A stretch of 41,427 nt of DNA from Bacilli bacterium (GCA_017435465.1 JAFSEX010000042.1:1-41427), one strand, 5' to 3'. Counted from the first letter of the stretch, positions 8,204-17,170 are shown. Program-made: numbers and translations. The notes: generated by a model from the letters alone, not told the origin.

Positions 8204-9509
8204 AAAATTATGGTATTTAACTAAACAAAGTTTAAATCGTAAGATTAAAAGTAAATGGTTTGTAGTAGTAAATATTCTTTTAGTTATATTAATTGTTGGA
8301 TTATTAAATATTGATTCAATAATAAAAACCTTTGGTGGAGATTTTAATGAAACAACTGAAGTTATAGTAATTGATAATACTAATAAAAGTTATGAATTAT
8401 TAAATGAATCTATTAAAAATACTAAAAGTATATTTGGTGATGAAACAAAAATTGAATTAGAAAATTATGAACAAAGTTTGGAAGATGCAAAAAAAGAAGT
8501 AGAAGAAAATGATAAACTTTTAATAGTATTAGATAATGATGATACAAATTATATGAAAGCTACAATTATTTCAGAATCATATATTGATACAATACTTTAT
8601 CAAGTAATCGCAACTTCAATTAACTCTACAAAAGAAACTATTGCATTATCCATGTCAAATATAGATGTTAATGAACTAGTTAGTGTTACAAATCCTATTG
8701 AAATCGAAAGAATATTTTTAGATGAAGAAAAAAATGATGCTTCAGAAAACTTGGATATGATAATGAGTACTGTATTTCCAATATTAATTTTGCCATTTTT
8801 TATGTTATCTATATTTTTAGTACAAATGATAGGTGCAGAAGTAAATGATGAAAAAACGACTAGGGGAATGGAAATAATTATTTCAAATGTTAGTCCTAAA
8901 ACACATTTCTTTTCTAAAATAATTGCGGGTAATTTATTTGTATTAATTCAAGGTGGAATATTGTTACTTGCAAGTATAATTGGTTTATTTATTAGAAATT
9001 TATTAGGTTCTAACTTATTAATTAGTTCTGATATAATAGATTTATCAGGAATAATAAATTTATTAAATACAAGTGGATTAATGGATAAATTATGGATTAT
9101 AATTCCACTTACATTAGTTTTATTATTACTAAGCTTTATAGCGTATTCTCTAGTTGCAGGTATACTTGCATCGATGACTACAAATATTGAAGATTATCAA
9201 CAAATTCAAACTCCAATAATGATAATATCATTAATAGGTTATTATCTTTCTATGATGGCCCCAATGTTTAATGGCTCAATATTTATCAGAATTATGAGTT
9301 ATATCCCATTTATATCATGTCTATTATCACCTGCATTATTAATAATGGGACAAATAACTATTATTGATTCAATAATATCAATTATTATGATGGTAATAAC
9401 TATATACTTATTTATAAAATATGGATTAAAAATATATAAAGTAGGAATATTAAATTATTCATCAAGTAAATTATGGACAAAAATGTTTAAAGCAATTAAG
9501 GAGAAATAG
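8193..9509 (+). CDS. ABC-2 type permease (NatB/YhaP-like)
   Basis: 438 residues. One transmembrane helix near the N-terminus (~20-40), a long hydrophilic extracytoplasmic part (~45-185), then five or six C-terminal helices: the classic ABC-2 permease plan of NatB and YhaP. A GTG at 8184 is part of the Shine-Dalgarno (TAGGTGAAG), so the ATG at 8193 was taken. It overlaps the 3' end of the ATPase gene by 11 bp, which implies translational coupling and one transporter complex in the membrane. It ends before the strong terminator at 9519-9565. Confidence 0.88.
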   Translation: MKNKKLWYLTKQSLNRKIKSKWFVVVNILLVILIVGLLNIDSIIKTFGGDFNETTEVIVIDNTNKSYELLNESIKNTKSIFGDETKIELENYEQSLEDAKKEVEENDKLLIVLDNDDTNYMKATIISESYIDTILYQVIATSINSTKETIALSMSNIDVNELVSVTNPIEIERIFLDEEKNDASENLDMIMSTVFPILILPFFMLSIFLVQMIGAEVNDEKTTRGMEIIISNVSPKTHFFSKIIAGNLFVLIQGGILLLASIIGLFIRNLLGSNLLISSDIIDLSGIINLLNTSGLMDKLWIIIPLTLVLLLLSFIAYSLVAGILASMTTNIEDYQQIQTPIMIISLIGYYLSMMAPMFNGSIFIRIMSYIPFISCLLSPALLIMGQITIIDSIISIIMMVITIYLFIKYGLKIYKVGILNYSSSKLWTKMFKAIKEK

Positions 9510-9513
9510 ATTT

Positions 9514-9542
9514 TTGACAAAAACCTCTTTTGGTGATAAAAT
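9514..9542 (+). promoter_or_regulatory. Promoter embedded in a terminator hairpin
   Basis: A perfect TTGACA (9514-9519) and TAAAAT (9537-9542) are spaced by 17 bp. The spacer and the -10 occupy the left arm and loop of the terminator at 9519-9565, so transcription would start inside its right half (~9549). Confidence 0.55.
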
Positions 9543-9565
9543 AATCACCACAAAAAGGGGTTTTT
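9519..9565 (+). terminator. Long terminator hairpin after the ABC exporter
   Basis: AAAAACCTCTTTTGGTGAT on the left pairs with ATCACC...AAAAAGGGGTTTTT on the right, with a few mismatches; the closing T-tract directly abuts the next gene. Part of the right arm (AAGGGG) also serves as the Shine-Dalgarno of the gene at 9569. Confidence 0.8.
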
Positions 9566-9568
9566 AAG

Positions 9569-10297
9569 ATGAATAAAAATTATGAACTTTTATTTAAAAA
9601 AGATGAAATAAAAGGAAAAGAATTGTCACAAAAATATCTTGAATTTATTTGGGCTAAAATTGAAAATATTGATAATAAATTTGAAAATAATACAAATTTA
9701 TATAGTGAAGAAAATCTAATATTTTCAATTATTATTAATTTATGTGATGCAAATATTAGTGAAACCACAAAAAAATCAGAGATTTCAAAATTTCAATATT
9801 CAGATATAATAAGAGATTATGATATCAATAAAAATGGTTTAATAAATATTTTAACTGATAATTGTTCAATTAATGCGATTAGATTAAGTGGTAATATAAA
9901 AGAGATTAGTAATATAAAATATTATTCAAGTAAAGGTAATAATTATGAATCGTTAATTATGCTTTCTAAAAATTTAAAAAGGGATAATAAAATAGTTACG
10001 GGTTATATTTATAATGAATCAGATAAGATAAAACAAGTTCATAGTTGGATAGAATTTAAAAAAGCAAAAAAAGATTATATCATTGATTATAAAAATAACT
10101 TAATTATGAATAAAGCAGGATACTATTTTTTAAAACATGTAGAGAAAATAAATGAGATATCTTCAAATTATTTAAAAGAAGATGAATATTTATTTAATGA
10201 ATTTAATCAAATATTAAATTTAAAAGAACAAGAATATTTAACATTTAGGGATGAAATAATGAAAGATTTAGAAAAAAATAAACAATTGATTTTGTAA
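9569..10297 (+). CDS. Conserved-looking protein, possible transglutaminase-like Cys-His-Asp fold
   Basis: 242 residues, not securely recognised. No signal peptide or transmembrane helix, so it is cytoplasmic. The order Cys (TDNCSINAIRL, ~98), then His (HSWIEF, ~158) and Asp (YIIDYKNNLIM, ~171) resembles the Cys-His-Asp layout of transglutaminase/papain-like folds, where a HSW[IL]E motif before a D[YF] strand is common. This is a weak hint from motif order only. It stands alone between two terminators, is read from a promoter inside the upstream terminator, and uses AAGGGG as its ribosome-binding site. Confidence 0.5.
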   Translation: MNKNYELLFKKDEIKGKELSQKYLEFIWAKIENIDNKFENNTNLYSEENLIFSIIINLCDANISETTKKSEISKFQYSDIIRDYDINKNGLINILTDNCSINAIRLSGNIKEISNIKYYSSKGNNYESLIMLSKNLKRDNKIVTGYIYNESDKIKQVHSWIEFKKAKKDYIIDYKNNLIMNKAGYYFLKHVEKINEISSNYLKEDEYLFNEFNQILNLKEQEYLTFRDEIMKDLEKNKQLIL

Positions 10298-10340
10298 TAA
10301 TAGAAAAAAGCATTTTATTAAAGATGCTTTTTTCTATTAT
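10297..10340. terminator. Bidirectional terminator
   Basis: Perfect 17-bp arms (10297-10313 and 10324-10340) around a 10-nt loop, with an A-run on the left arm and a T-run on the right arm. It could act on either strand. Confidence 0.8.
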
Positions 10341-10367
10341 ACAAGTTTAAAATGTATAAAATATGTG

Positions 10368-10397
10368 TTGACATCAAGTACATTCGTTCGATATAAT
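10368..10397 (+). promoter_or_regulatory. pcrA promoter with candidate LexA (SOS) box
   Basis: TTGACA (10368-10373) and TATAAT (10392-10397) are spaced by 18 bp. On the - strand the spacer reads CGAACGAATGTACT (~10378-10391). It matches the Gram-positive LexA/DinR consensus CGAACRNRYGTTYC at 12 of 14 positions and lies between -35 and -10, where a repressor would block RNA polymerase. The promoter is clear; the operator is inference. Confidence 0.6.
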
Positions 10398-10426
10398 AAG
10401 CTATATATAAGAAAGTAGTGTGACAT

Positions 10427-12511
10427 ATGAATTTAGATGGATTAAATAAAGAACAAAAGGAAGCTGTTTTACATAAAGATGGGCCACTATTAATTTTAGC
10501 AGGTGCAGGTTCTGGTAAAACTAGGGTATTAACAATGAAAGTTGCATACCTAATAGAACAAGGTGTAGACCCTTCAAACATTTTAGCTATCACATTTACT
10601 AATAAAGCCGCAAAAGAAATGAAAGAAAGAATATATGGATTAGTTGGAAGAACAGCATTTGACTGCCAAATCTCAACTTTCCATTCATTTGGGTTAAAAA
10701 TATTAAAAGAAAATTATAATTTATTAGGTTATGATAAAAATTTTACAATTTTAGATAGTGATGATACCTTATCTTTAATAAAAAAAATAATGAAAGATAT
10801 GAATATAGATATCAAACAAATAAATCCTAAATATGTTAGAAATTCTATTAGTGGAGCAAAAAACCAATTATTAAGTCCTGAAGAATATGAACAATTTATA
10901 AGTGCAGAAAGTGAAAAAATAGTTTGTAAAATATTTAAAAGATATAGAGATGCATTAATTAAAAATAATTCTGTGGATTTTGATGATTTATTAATTTTAC
11001 CAATTAAATTATTTAATGAATATCCAAATATTTTAAAAATTTATCAAGAAAAATATAAATATATTTTAATAGACGAGTATCAAGATACTAATGAGGCACA
11101 ATATATTTTAACTAAAAAGATAAGTGCGAAATACAAAAATATATGTGTAGTTGGAGACAATGATCAAAGCGTATACTCATTTAGAGGAGCAAATTATAAA
11201 AATATTTTAAATTTTGAAAAAGACTATAAAGATGCAAAAACTATAATGTTAGAGCAAAATTATCGTTCTACAAAGACTATATTAAATGCTGCAAATAGTG
11301 TAATTAAAAATAATGAATTTAGAAAAGATAAAAATCTTTGGAGTGATAACGAAGATGGTGAAAAAATAACTTATTATAGAGCATATGATGAAAAACATGA
11401 AGGTAGTTATATAATAAGTGAAATTAAAAAGCTATTAGATGCAGGTTACAAAGAAAAAGAAATCGCAATCATATATAGAACCAATGCACAATCAAGAGTA
11501 TTAGAAGAAGAGTTCTTAAAAAGTAGATTACCTTATAAAATAGTTGGAAGTTTCTTTTTCTACAACAGAAAAGAAATAAAAGATTTAATTTCGTATTTAA
11601 AAGTAATCTATAATGAAAAAGATGATGTTAATTTATCACGTATTATTAATGTTCCTAAAAGAGGAATAGGAGATAAAACAATTAATAATTTAGTAACCTA
11701 CGCAAATATTGAAGGTATAAGTATATATGAAGCTATTGAAACTGGTAAAGAATTAGAGTTTAAGAAAATTATTGAAGAATTAAAAGTAGATAGTGAAAAT
11801 TGTACACTTACTGATCTTATTGATAAAATTCTAGATAAAAGTGGTATAAGAAAAGAATTAGAAAGTGAAAAAAGCTTAGAAGCTGATATTCGTTTAGAAA
11901 ACTTAGAAGAATTCAAATCAATAACTAAAAACTTTGAAGAAAGAGAAGGTCTAGTATCTCTAGAAGATTTTTTAAATGAAATATCTTTAGTAAGTGACAT
12001 AGAAGAACATAAAAATAATCCAGATAAAATTACTCTAATGACCATGCATTCAGTTAAAGGATTAGAATTTGATGTTGTATTTGTTGTAGGAATGGAAGAA
12101 AGTATTTTTCCACATGCTAATTCAAGTTTTGATAAACAAGATTTAGAAGAAGAAAGGCGTTTATGTTATGTTGCAATAACACGTGCCAAAAAGAAATTAT
12201 ATTTAGTAAATGCTAAAAGAAGAATGTTGTTTGGGCGTGATAGTATTAATCCACCAAGTAGATTTATAGAAGAAATAGATAGTTGCTATATTGAAGAGAC
12301 CGAAAATAATAAAATGCCTAAAAAAATAGATAAAGAATCAATGTTAAATGATGGAGAAGTTACATATAATATTGGTGAGTTAGTTATTCAAGATAGTTAT
12401 GGAGAAGGTATAGTAATAGGAGAAGATGATAAGTTTGTTACTATCGCATTTAACTATCCACATGGAACTAAGAAATTTATTAAAAATCATAAATCTATTA
12501 GGAGGGTTTAG
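10427..12511 (+). CDS. pcrA: ATP-dependent DNA helicase PcrA/UvrD
   Basis: 694 residues, superfamily 1A helicase acting in nucleotide-excision repair, replication restart and removal of RecA filaments. Motifs in order: LNKEQKEAV with Walker A AGAGSGKTR (~25-33), motif II LIDEYQDTNEAQ, motif III GDNDQSVYSFRGA, LEQNYRST (motif IV), TMHSVKGLEFDVVFVVG (motif V) and CYVAITRAKKKL (motif VI). The C-terminal ~60 residues (GELVIQDSYGEGIVIG...) match the Tudor-like RNA-polymerase-binding domain of PcrA. The 3' end is coupled to the next gene through GGAGGG at 12501-12506. ligA, often adjacent in Firmicutes, is 8.4 kb away. Confidence 0.97.
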   Translation: MNLDGLNKEQKEAVLHKDGPLLILAGAGSGKTRVLTMKVAYLIEQGVDPSNILAITFTNKAAKEMKERIYGLVGRTAFDCQISTFHSFGLKILKENYNLLGYDKNFTILDSDDTLSLIKKIMKDMNIDIKQINPKYVRNSISGAKNQLLSPEEYEQFISAESEKIVCKIFKRYRDALIKNNSVDFDDLLILPIKLFNEYPNILKIYQEKYKYILIDEYQDTNEAQYILTKKISAKYKNICVVGDNDQSVYSFRGANYKNILNFEKDYKDAKTIMLEQNYRSTKTILNAANSVIKNNEFRKDKNLWSDNEDGEKITYYRAYDEKHEGSYIISEIKKLLDAGYKEKEIAIIYRTNAQSRVLEEEFLKSRLPYKIVGSFFFYNRKEIKDLISYLKVIYNEKDDVNLSRIINVPKRGIGDKTINNLVTYANIEGISIYEAIETGKELEFKKIIEELKVDSENCTLTDLIDKILDKSGIRKELESEKSLEADIRLENLEEFKSITKNFEEREGLVSLEDFLNEISLVSDIEEHKNNPDKITLMTMHSVKGLEFDVVFVVGMEESIFPHANSSFDKQDLEEERRLCYVAITRAKKKLYLVNAKRRMLFGRDSINPPSRFIEEIDSCYIEETENNKMPKKIDKESMLNDGEVTYNIGELVIQDSYGEGIVIGEDDKFVTIAFNYPHGTKKFIKNHKSIRRV

Positions 12512-13063
12512 ATGAATTATGAAATATTAGTAAATAAGGATAATAAGATGGTTGATAATGATAATTTGAAACTTGTAAAAATATTTACTAATTATAAAGA
12601 TAAAGAAATGTTTTTAGAAGAAAAAACATATGAACAATTTTTAAAAATGAAAAATGAGGCTTCAAATTTAGGATATGAAATTGATATTGAAAGTGCTTAT
12701 AGAACACATGAATATCAACAAAAATTATTTGATGATTTAGTTATTGAAAAGGGTTTAGAGTATGCCAAAACTCATGTTGCAGTTCCACATACTTCTGAAC
12801 ATGAAACCGGGCTTGCAATAGACTTCTGCATCTATAAAAATAATAAGTTTATAGATGAATATGATATTGAAGATTTAGAAGAAACAAGTTGGCTACATAA
12901 TAATTGTCATAAATATGGATTTATTTTAAGATATCCTAGAGATAAGGAAGATATTACAAAATATAGTTATGAACCATGGCATATTAGATATGTAGGAAAT
13001 AATTTAGCTAAATATCTATATAAAAACAACCTAACTTTAGAAGAATATTATAATAATAAATAA
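12512..13063 (+). CDS. VanY/LdcB-type D-alanyl-D-alanine carboxypeptidase
   Basis: 183 residues of the LAS metallopeptidase family, which trims the D-Ala end of peptidoglycan stem peptides. The zinc motif SEHETGLAID (SxHxxGxAxD) is at ~96-105; SAYRTHEYQQ and the terminal PWHIRYVG (second zinc His) complete the site. No signal peptide or anchor is visible, which is unusual for an enzyme acting on mature peptidoglycan. It may act on cytoplasmic precursors as VanXY-like enzymes do, or leave the cell another way. The ATG starts on the base after the pcrA stop and uses a Shine-Dalgarno inside pcrA, so the two are co-translated. Confidence 0.88.
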   Translation: MNYEILVNKDNKMVDNDNLKLVKIFTNYKDKEMFLEEKTYEQFLKMKNEASNLGYEIDIESAYRTHEYQQKLFDDLVIEKGLEYAKTHVAVPHTSEHETGLAIDFCIYKNNKFIDEYDIEDLEETSWLHNNCHKYGFILRYPRDKEDITKYSYEPWHIRYVGNNLAKYLYKNNLTLEEYYNNK

Positions 13064-13095
13064 AAATGTATTTTAAAAAGTACATTTTTATTTTA
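13059..13095 (+). terminator. Terminator, copy 1 of an identical 37-nt repeat
   Basis: AAAAATGTA pairs with TACATTTTT around TTTTAAAAAG and is followed by ATTTTA. The whole 37-nt segment recurs base for base at 16246-16282, on the far side of the LemA module. Confidence 0.8.
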
Positions 13096-13132
13096 CGTTT
13101 AATATGATATACTTATAATAGAGGTGAGAGAT

Positions 13133-13681
13133 ATGTGGTTATATATAATTATAGGAATAGTTATATTACTTTTATTATTAACTTTTTTAATTTATAATAG
13201 TTTAATAAGATTAGATAATAAAGTAGAAGAAGCATTTTCAACAATGGATGTTTATTTAAAGAAAAGATGGGATTTAATTCCTAATTTAGTAGAAACCGTA
13301 AAAGGTTATGCAAAACATGAAAAAGATACACTAACTAGTGTAATTGAACTAAGAAATAGAAATTATGATACATTAAATACAAATGAAAAATTAAATGTCA
13401 ATAACAAGATATCTGAAGAAATATCTAAGATAATGATTATTTCTGAGAATTATCCTGAAATTAAAGCTAGTGAAAATTTTAGAAATTTAAGTAAACAACT
13501 TACTAGTGTTGAAGAAGATATTGCAAATTCAAGAAAATATTATAATGCAACTGTTAGAATGTTTAATAATAAAGTAGAGATGTTTCCAAGCAATTTAGTT
13601 GCAAAAATATTTGGATATAAAACAAAAAATATGTTTGAAATAAGTAATCAAGAACGAAATAATGTAAAAATAGAATTATAG
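13133..13681 (+). CDS. LemA family membrane protein
   Basis: 182 residues: an N-terminal transmembrane helix (~2-22) followed by the LemA helical domain with the signature NKVEEAFSTMDVYLKKRWDLIPNLVETVKGYAKHE. The function of LemA proteins is not established; they are often encoded next to DUF2207 or TPM-domain membrane proteins, as here. A GTG at 13124 lies within the Shine-Dalgarno (AGAGGTGAG), so the ATG at 13133 was preferred. It ends 7 bp before the DUF2207 gene, whose ribosome-binding site GGTGGAG bridges the gap. The two proteins probably work together at the membrane. Confidence 0.92.
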   Translation: MWLYIIIGIVILLLLLTFLIYNSLIRLDNKVEEAFSTMDVYLKKRWDLIPNLVETVKGYAKHEKDTLTSVIELRNRNYDTLNTNEKLNVNNKISEEISKIMIISENYPEIKASENFRNLSKQLTSVEEDIANSRKYYNATVRMFNNKVEMFPSNLVAKIFGYKTKNMFEISNQERNNVKIEL

Positions 13682-13688
13682 GTGGAGT

Positions 13689-15614
13689 ATGAGAAAGAAG
13701 AAATATATAGGAATTTTAATGATTTTGTTATTTACGTTCTTAGTACCTAATAAAGTAAATGCAAATAGTGAATATAAAATAAATAGTTATAATATAGATA
13801 TTATTGTAAATGAAAATAATACTTTAAAAATAACTGAGAATATTGAGGCATATTTTAATATTCAAAAACATGGAATATTTAGAAAAATACCATTAAAGAA
13901 TAAAGTTGTAAGATTAAATGGAACAACATCAAATAATCGTGCTAAAATTAGTGATATTGAAGTTAGTGATGAGTACGATACTTATAACGAAGATGGAAAT
14001 AAAGTAATTAAAATTGGTAGTCCAAATTATACTTTAATAGGTCCAAAAAATTATACAATTAGTTATTTATATAATTTAGGAAAAGATACAGGAAAAGGGT
14101 ATGATGAATTATATTTTAATTTAATTGGTTCAGAATGGGATACAAGTATAAGTAATGTAACTTTTAGCATCGCCATGCCAAAAGAATTTGATGAATCAAA
14201 ATTAAGATTTTCAAGTGGTAAAACAGGTTCAATAGATAGTTCAAATATTACTTATGAAGTAAATGGTAACACTATTGTTGGGAAGTTAAATAAAACATTA
14301 TATTCTGGTGAGGCGTTAACTGTTAGATTAGAATTACCAGAAAATTATTTTGTTGGTGAAAGTAATAATTTTGATTTGATGATGATAATCGCTATTGTAG
14401 TACCAATATTATTTGTATTAATATCATATTTAATTTGGTTAATATATGGAAAGGATAATAAAGTTATTGAAACAGTTGAATTTTATCCGCCAGAAGGATT
14501 TAACAGTTTAGAAGTCGGATTTATGTATAAAGGACAAGCAACTAATGAAGATGTTATATCGTTGCTTATTTACTTGGCAAATAAAGGATATATAAAAATT
14601 TCTGAATATGAAGAAAAAGTTTTATTTTTAACTTCTAAAGGATTTAAAATAACAAAATTAAAAGAGTATGATGGTAATAATATAAATGAATTAATGTTTT
14701 TAAATGGATTATTTATTAAACAACCTACCATGTATTTATATGGTAAAAATAATGATATAAATGAAAATAATGTAAACGAAGTTACTTCATCAGAATTATG
14801 TAATAAATTTTATATTACTATGAAACAAATATTATTGAATATAAATCATAAAAATAATAAAAATCAAATTTTTGAAAAAAGAGCATCCAATAAAAAAATA
14901 ATTTTTAGATTAATGGTTATCATTATTTTTTGTTTAATTACTATACCACCAATCTTTTTATATAGTAATAAAGAAATAATACTATTTGCATTATTATTTC
15001 CAGGGATCGCATTTAATATGATAGTAGAAGAAATATTTTTTAAAGGTAATACTGTGTCCAAAAAAACAAAAATTACTTCTAACGTAGCTGTATTGATTTG
15101 GAGCATGTTTTTTGGTGGTATACCTTGGTATACAATGGTTTTACCAACATTAACACAAGAATATATATACTTATTTATATATATATTAGGTTTACTATGT
15201 ATTATTGCAATTTCAATTCTTTTAAATTATTTACCTAAAAGAACAAAATATGGGAATGAAATATTAGGTAAAATACTAGGCTTTAAACATTTTCTTGAAA
15301 CTGTAGAAAAAGATAGATTAGAAGCAATGGTTATGCAAAAACCTGATTATTTCTATGATATTTTGCCATACACTTATGTATTAGGTATATCTGATAAATG
15401 GATTAATAAATTTGAAACCATTACACTTAAGGCCCCATCTTGGTATGATAGTCCAACAGGATTTAACGTTACTTCATTTAGTCATTTTATGAATAATACA
15501 ATGACATCAGCTCAAAGAACAATGTCATCAAGTCCATCTAGTGGATCAGGTGGATCATCTGGGGGTGGATCATCAGGCGGAGGTTCTGGTGGTGGCGGTG
15601 GTGGTTCATGGTAA
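13689..15614 (+). CDS. DUF2207 membrane protein with Gly/Ser-rich tail
   Basis: 641 residues. Signal peptide (~1-25), a secreted DUF2207 beta domain (~28-215, with YNIDIIVNENNTLKITE and HGIFRKIPL), a transmembrane helix (~230-250), a cytoplasmic segment, further helices around 405-425, 430-450, 465-480 and 490-515, a cytoplasmic domain, and a terminal Gly/Ser tract ending GGGSW. This is the normal plan of the family and the Gly-rich end is typical of it. The biochemical role is unknown. It is translated right after LemA and before a zinc-ribbon protein, forming a three-gene module between identical terminators. Confidence 0.9.
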   Translation: MRKKKYIGILMILLFTFLVPNKVNANSEYKINSYNIDIIVNENNTLKITENIEAYFNIQKHGIFRKIPLKNKVVRLNGTTSNNRAKISDIEVSDEYDTYNEDGNKVIKIGSPNYTLIGPKNYTISYLYNLGKDTGKGYDELYFNLIGSEWDTSISNVTFSIAMPKEFDESKLRFSSGKTGSIDSSNITYEVNGNTIVGKLNKTLYSGEALTVRLELPENYFVGESNNFDLMMIIAIVVPILFVLISYLIWLIYGKDNKVIETVEFYPPEGFNSLEVGFMYKGQATNEDVISLLIYLANKGYIKISEYEEKVLFLTSKGFKITKLKEYDGNNINELMFLNGLFIKQPTMYLYGKNNDINENNVNEVTSSELCNKFYITMKQILLNINHKNNKNQIFEKRASNKKIIFRLMVIIIFCLITIPPIFLYSNKEIILFALLFPGIAFNMIVEEIFFKGNTVSKKTKITSNVAVLIWSMFFGGIPWYTMVLPTLTQEYIYLFIYILGLLCIIAISILLNYLPKRTKYGNEILGKILGFKHFLETVEKDRLEAMVMQKPDYFYDILPYTYVLGISDKWINKFETITLKAPSWYDSPTGFNVTSFSHFMNNTMTSAQRTMSSSPSSGSGGSSGGGSSGGGSGGGGGGSW

Positions 15615-15639
15615 TCATTAGAAAAAGGAGTGATAAATT

Positions 15640-16236
15640 ATGATATGTCCATATTGTAAAAAAGAAAATAAAAATACAAATATAAGATGTGAATTTTGTG
15701 GTACTCAGTTTAATAATTATACGACAGTTAATTCAAACGATACTATTGAATTAACTAATATTAATAACAGAAAAATTCCAACAATAGGCTGTAATTTCCC
15801 GTTAATAATGTTAATATTGTTTGGTCCCTTTATTTTGTTTGCATTATTTTTCATTGGAATGGGTATATATTCATATATTGAAGAACATAGTAAAACTATT
15901 GGATACGAAAAAACTATTGGGACATTGGTAGATTATAAAGATTGTGAATTATATGATGATAATAGTGAATTATGTAATGCAGTATATGAATACGAAATTG
16001 ATGGTATAAAATATAAGGTTTCACCAAATTTGTTAAGTAATCGTAATGGATTTGAAAAAACAATGACAGTTCATTATAATTCAGACAATCCAAAAGAATC
16101 AATAATATATGCTGGATGGGAAAGTTTAACGTTTTCAGGACTAATATTTCTTGTAATTGCAATAGGAACGATTATATCAATTATAATAATATTAAGAAGA
16201 CTATCAAAAAATAAAAAATTACAAACCTATAACTAA
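15640..16236 (+). CDS. Zinc-ribbon plus DUF3592-like membrane protein
   Basis: 198 residues. An N-terminal zinc ribbon has CPYC at 3-6 and CEFC at ~17-20. A transmembrane helix follows (~52-75), then an extracytoplasmic DUF3592-like beta domain (~88-150, with TIGTLVDYKDCELY and TVHYNSDNPKESI) and a second helix (~162-185). It closes the LemA/DUF2207 module 25 bp after its neighbour, with an AAAAAGGAG ribosome-binding site. Function is unknown; the ribbon probably lies on the cytoplasmic side. Confidence 0.75.
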   Translation: MICPYCKKENKNTNIRCEFCGTQFNNYTTVNSNDTIELTNINNRKIPTIGCNFPLIMLILFGPFILFALFFIGMGIYSYIEEHSKTIGYEKTIGTLVDYKDCELYDDNSELCNAVYEYEIDGIKYKVSPNLLSNRNGFEKTMTVHYNSDNPKESIIYAGWESLTFSGLIFLVIAIGTIISIIIILRRLSKNKKLQTYN

Positions 16237-16245
16237 TACTAAATT

Positions 16246-16282
16246 AATAAAAATGTATTTTAAAAAGTACATTTTTATTTTA
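16246..16282 (+). terminator. Terminator, copy 2 of the identical 37-nt repeat
   Basis: Same hairpin and T-tract as 13059-13095, identical over all 37 bases, including loop and tail. The sequence diverges on both sides. Confidence 0.8.
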
Positions 16283-16307
16283 TAATTAATTAAAGAAGGT
16301 GAAGTTT

Positions 16308-17156
16308 ATGATTGAGTTTATTATAATAAATCAAATTCCTTTTAAAGAAATAATAATTTCAGAAATAGAAAAAGGAATGAATGATTTTAATAAAATTTAT
16401 AATAAAGATTATAAAATTAAAACATTTAATAATTATAATCAATCATTCATAAACGAAATAAATAAAAAATCTTCTAATAAAAAAATTTATATTTTAAATA
16501 TGAAATATAATAAAACTAAAAATATTTATTTAACATTAAGAAAAATATGTAATAACAAAAAGGCAAGAATTATTATAACTACAAAAGATGAATTATATCT
16601 GTTTGATAATTTATTTAAATATATAGATAAAATATTATCAGAAACTAATACGTTAAAATTACGAAAAGGAATATATGAAATCATAAAAAATTTAAATATG
16701 TATAATAGTACATTATCAAAATTGAGTATAAAATTAAATGATATTTTATACACCGTAAATATAGATGATATTATATCAATAAGTAAAAATATTGGAAATA
16801 ATTTATTAACAGTTAAAACTGAACATTTAACTCTAAATACTCAATTAGATTATGAATATTTAAAAGATAATTTACCTAATAATTTTAAAAATATCGAAAA
16901 CATTAAAATTGTTAATACTGAATATACAAATAATACATTAAATAATAATTTGATAGTTGTTAAAAATCATACAAGAAAAAGTTATAAAGAAAATTATAAA
17001 ATAGATCAAGTTAGGAAATACATAAATAGAGAAATAACAATAAATGATATAAAAACAATGGGGATACCTTATTCAACATTTAGAAATTGGTTAAAAATTT
17101 ATGGTAATAATAAAAATTTAAATATAAAAATAGAAATAGAAATAGATAATAAATAG
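16308..17156 (+). CDS. AgrA-like regulator: degenerate receiver, LytTR domain, extra C-terminal HTH
   Basis: 282 residues. The N-terminal ~125 residues resemble a response-regulator receiver, but the usual acidic pair after strand 1 is INQ and the phospho-acceptor strand reads YILNMKY, with Asn where Asp is expected. Residues ~145-205 (LYTVNIDDIISISKN...LLTVKTEHLTLNTQLDYEYLK) fit a LytTR DNA-binding domain. After it comes a segment (~230-270) with a helix-turn-helix look, ITINDIKTMGIPYSTFRNWLK, like those in transposases. A GTG at 16299 is inside the Shine-Dalgarno, so the ATG at 16308 was used. The AgrC-like kinase follows after 14 bp. No AgrB or AgrD peptide gene is visible. Control without phosphorylation is inference. 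Confidence 0.7.
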   Translation: MIEFIIINQIPFKEIIISEIEKGMNDFNKIYNKDYKIKTFNNYNQSFINEINKKSSNKKIYILNMKYNKTKNIYLTLRKICNNKKARIIITTKDELYLFDNLFKYIDKILSETNTLKLRKGIYEIIKNLNMYNSTLSKLSIKLNDILYTVNIDDIISISKNIGNNLLTVKTEHLTLNTQLDYEYLKDNLPNNFKNIENIKIVNTEYTNNTLNNNLIVVKNHTRKSYKENYKIDQVRKYINREITINDIKTMGIPYSTFRNWLKIYGNNKNLNIKIEIEIDNK

Positions 17157-17170
17157 AAAGGATGATATAT

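Noticed and set aside
13092..13119. A promoter for the lemA module (TTTACG, 16 bp, TATAAT)
   Set aside because: The -10 would put +1 inside or after the lemA ribosome-binding site, so it cannot serve that gene in the ordinary way.
16237..17170. A hidden AgrD-like peptide near the kinase/regulator pair
   Set aside because: The gaps around both genes are 14-70 bp and hold only a terminator and ribosome-binding sites; no short frame with a Cys/Pro-containing core was found.
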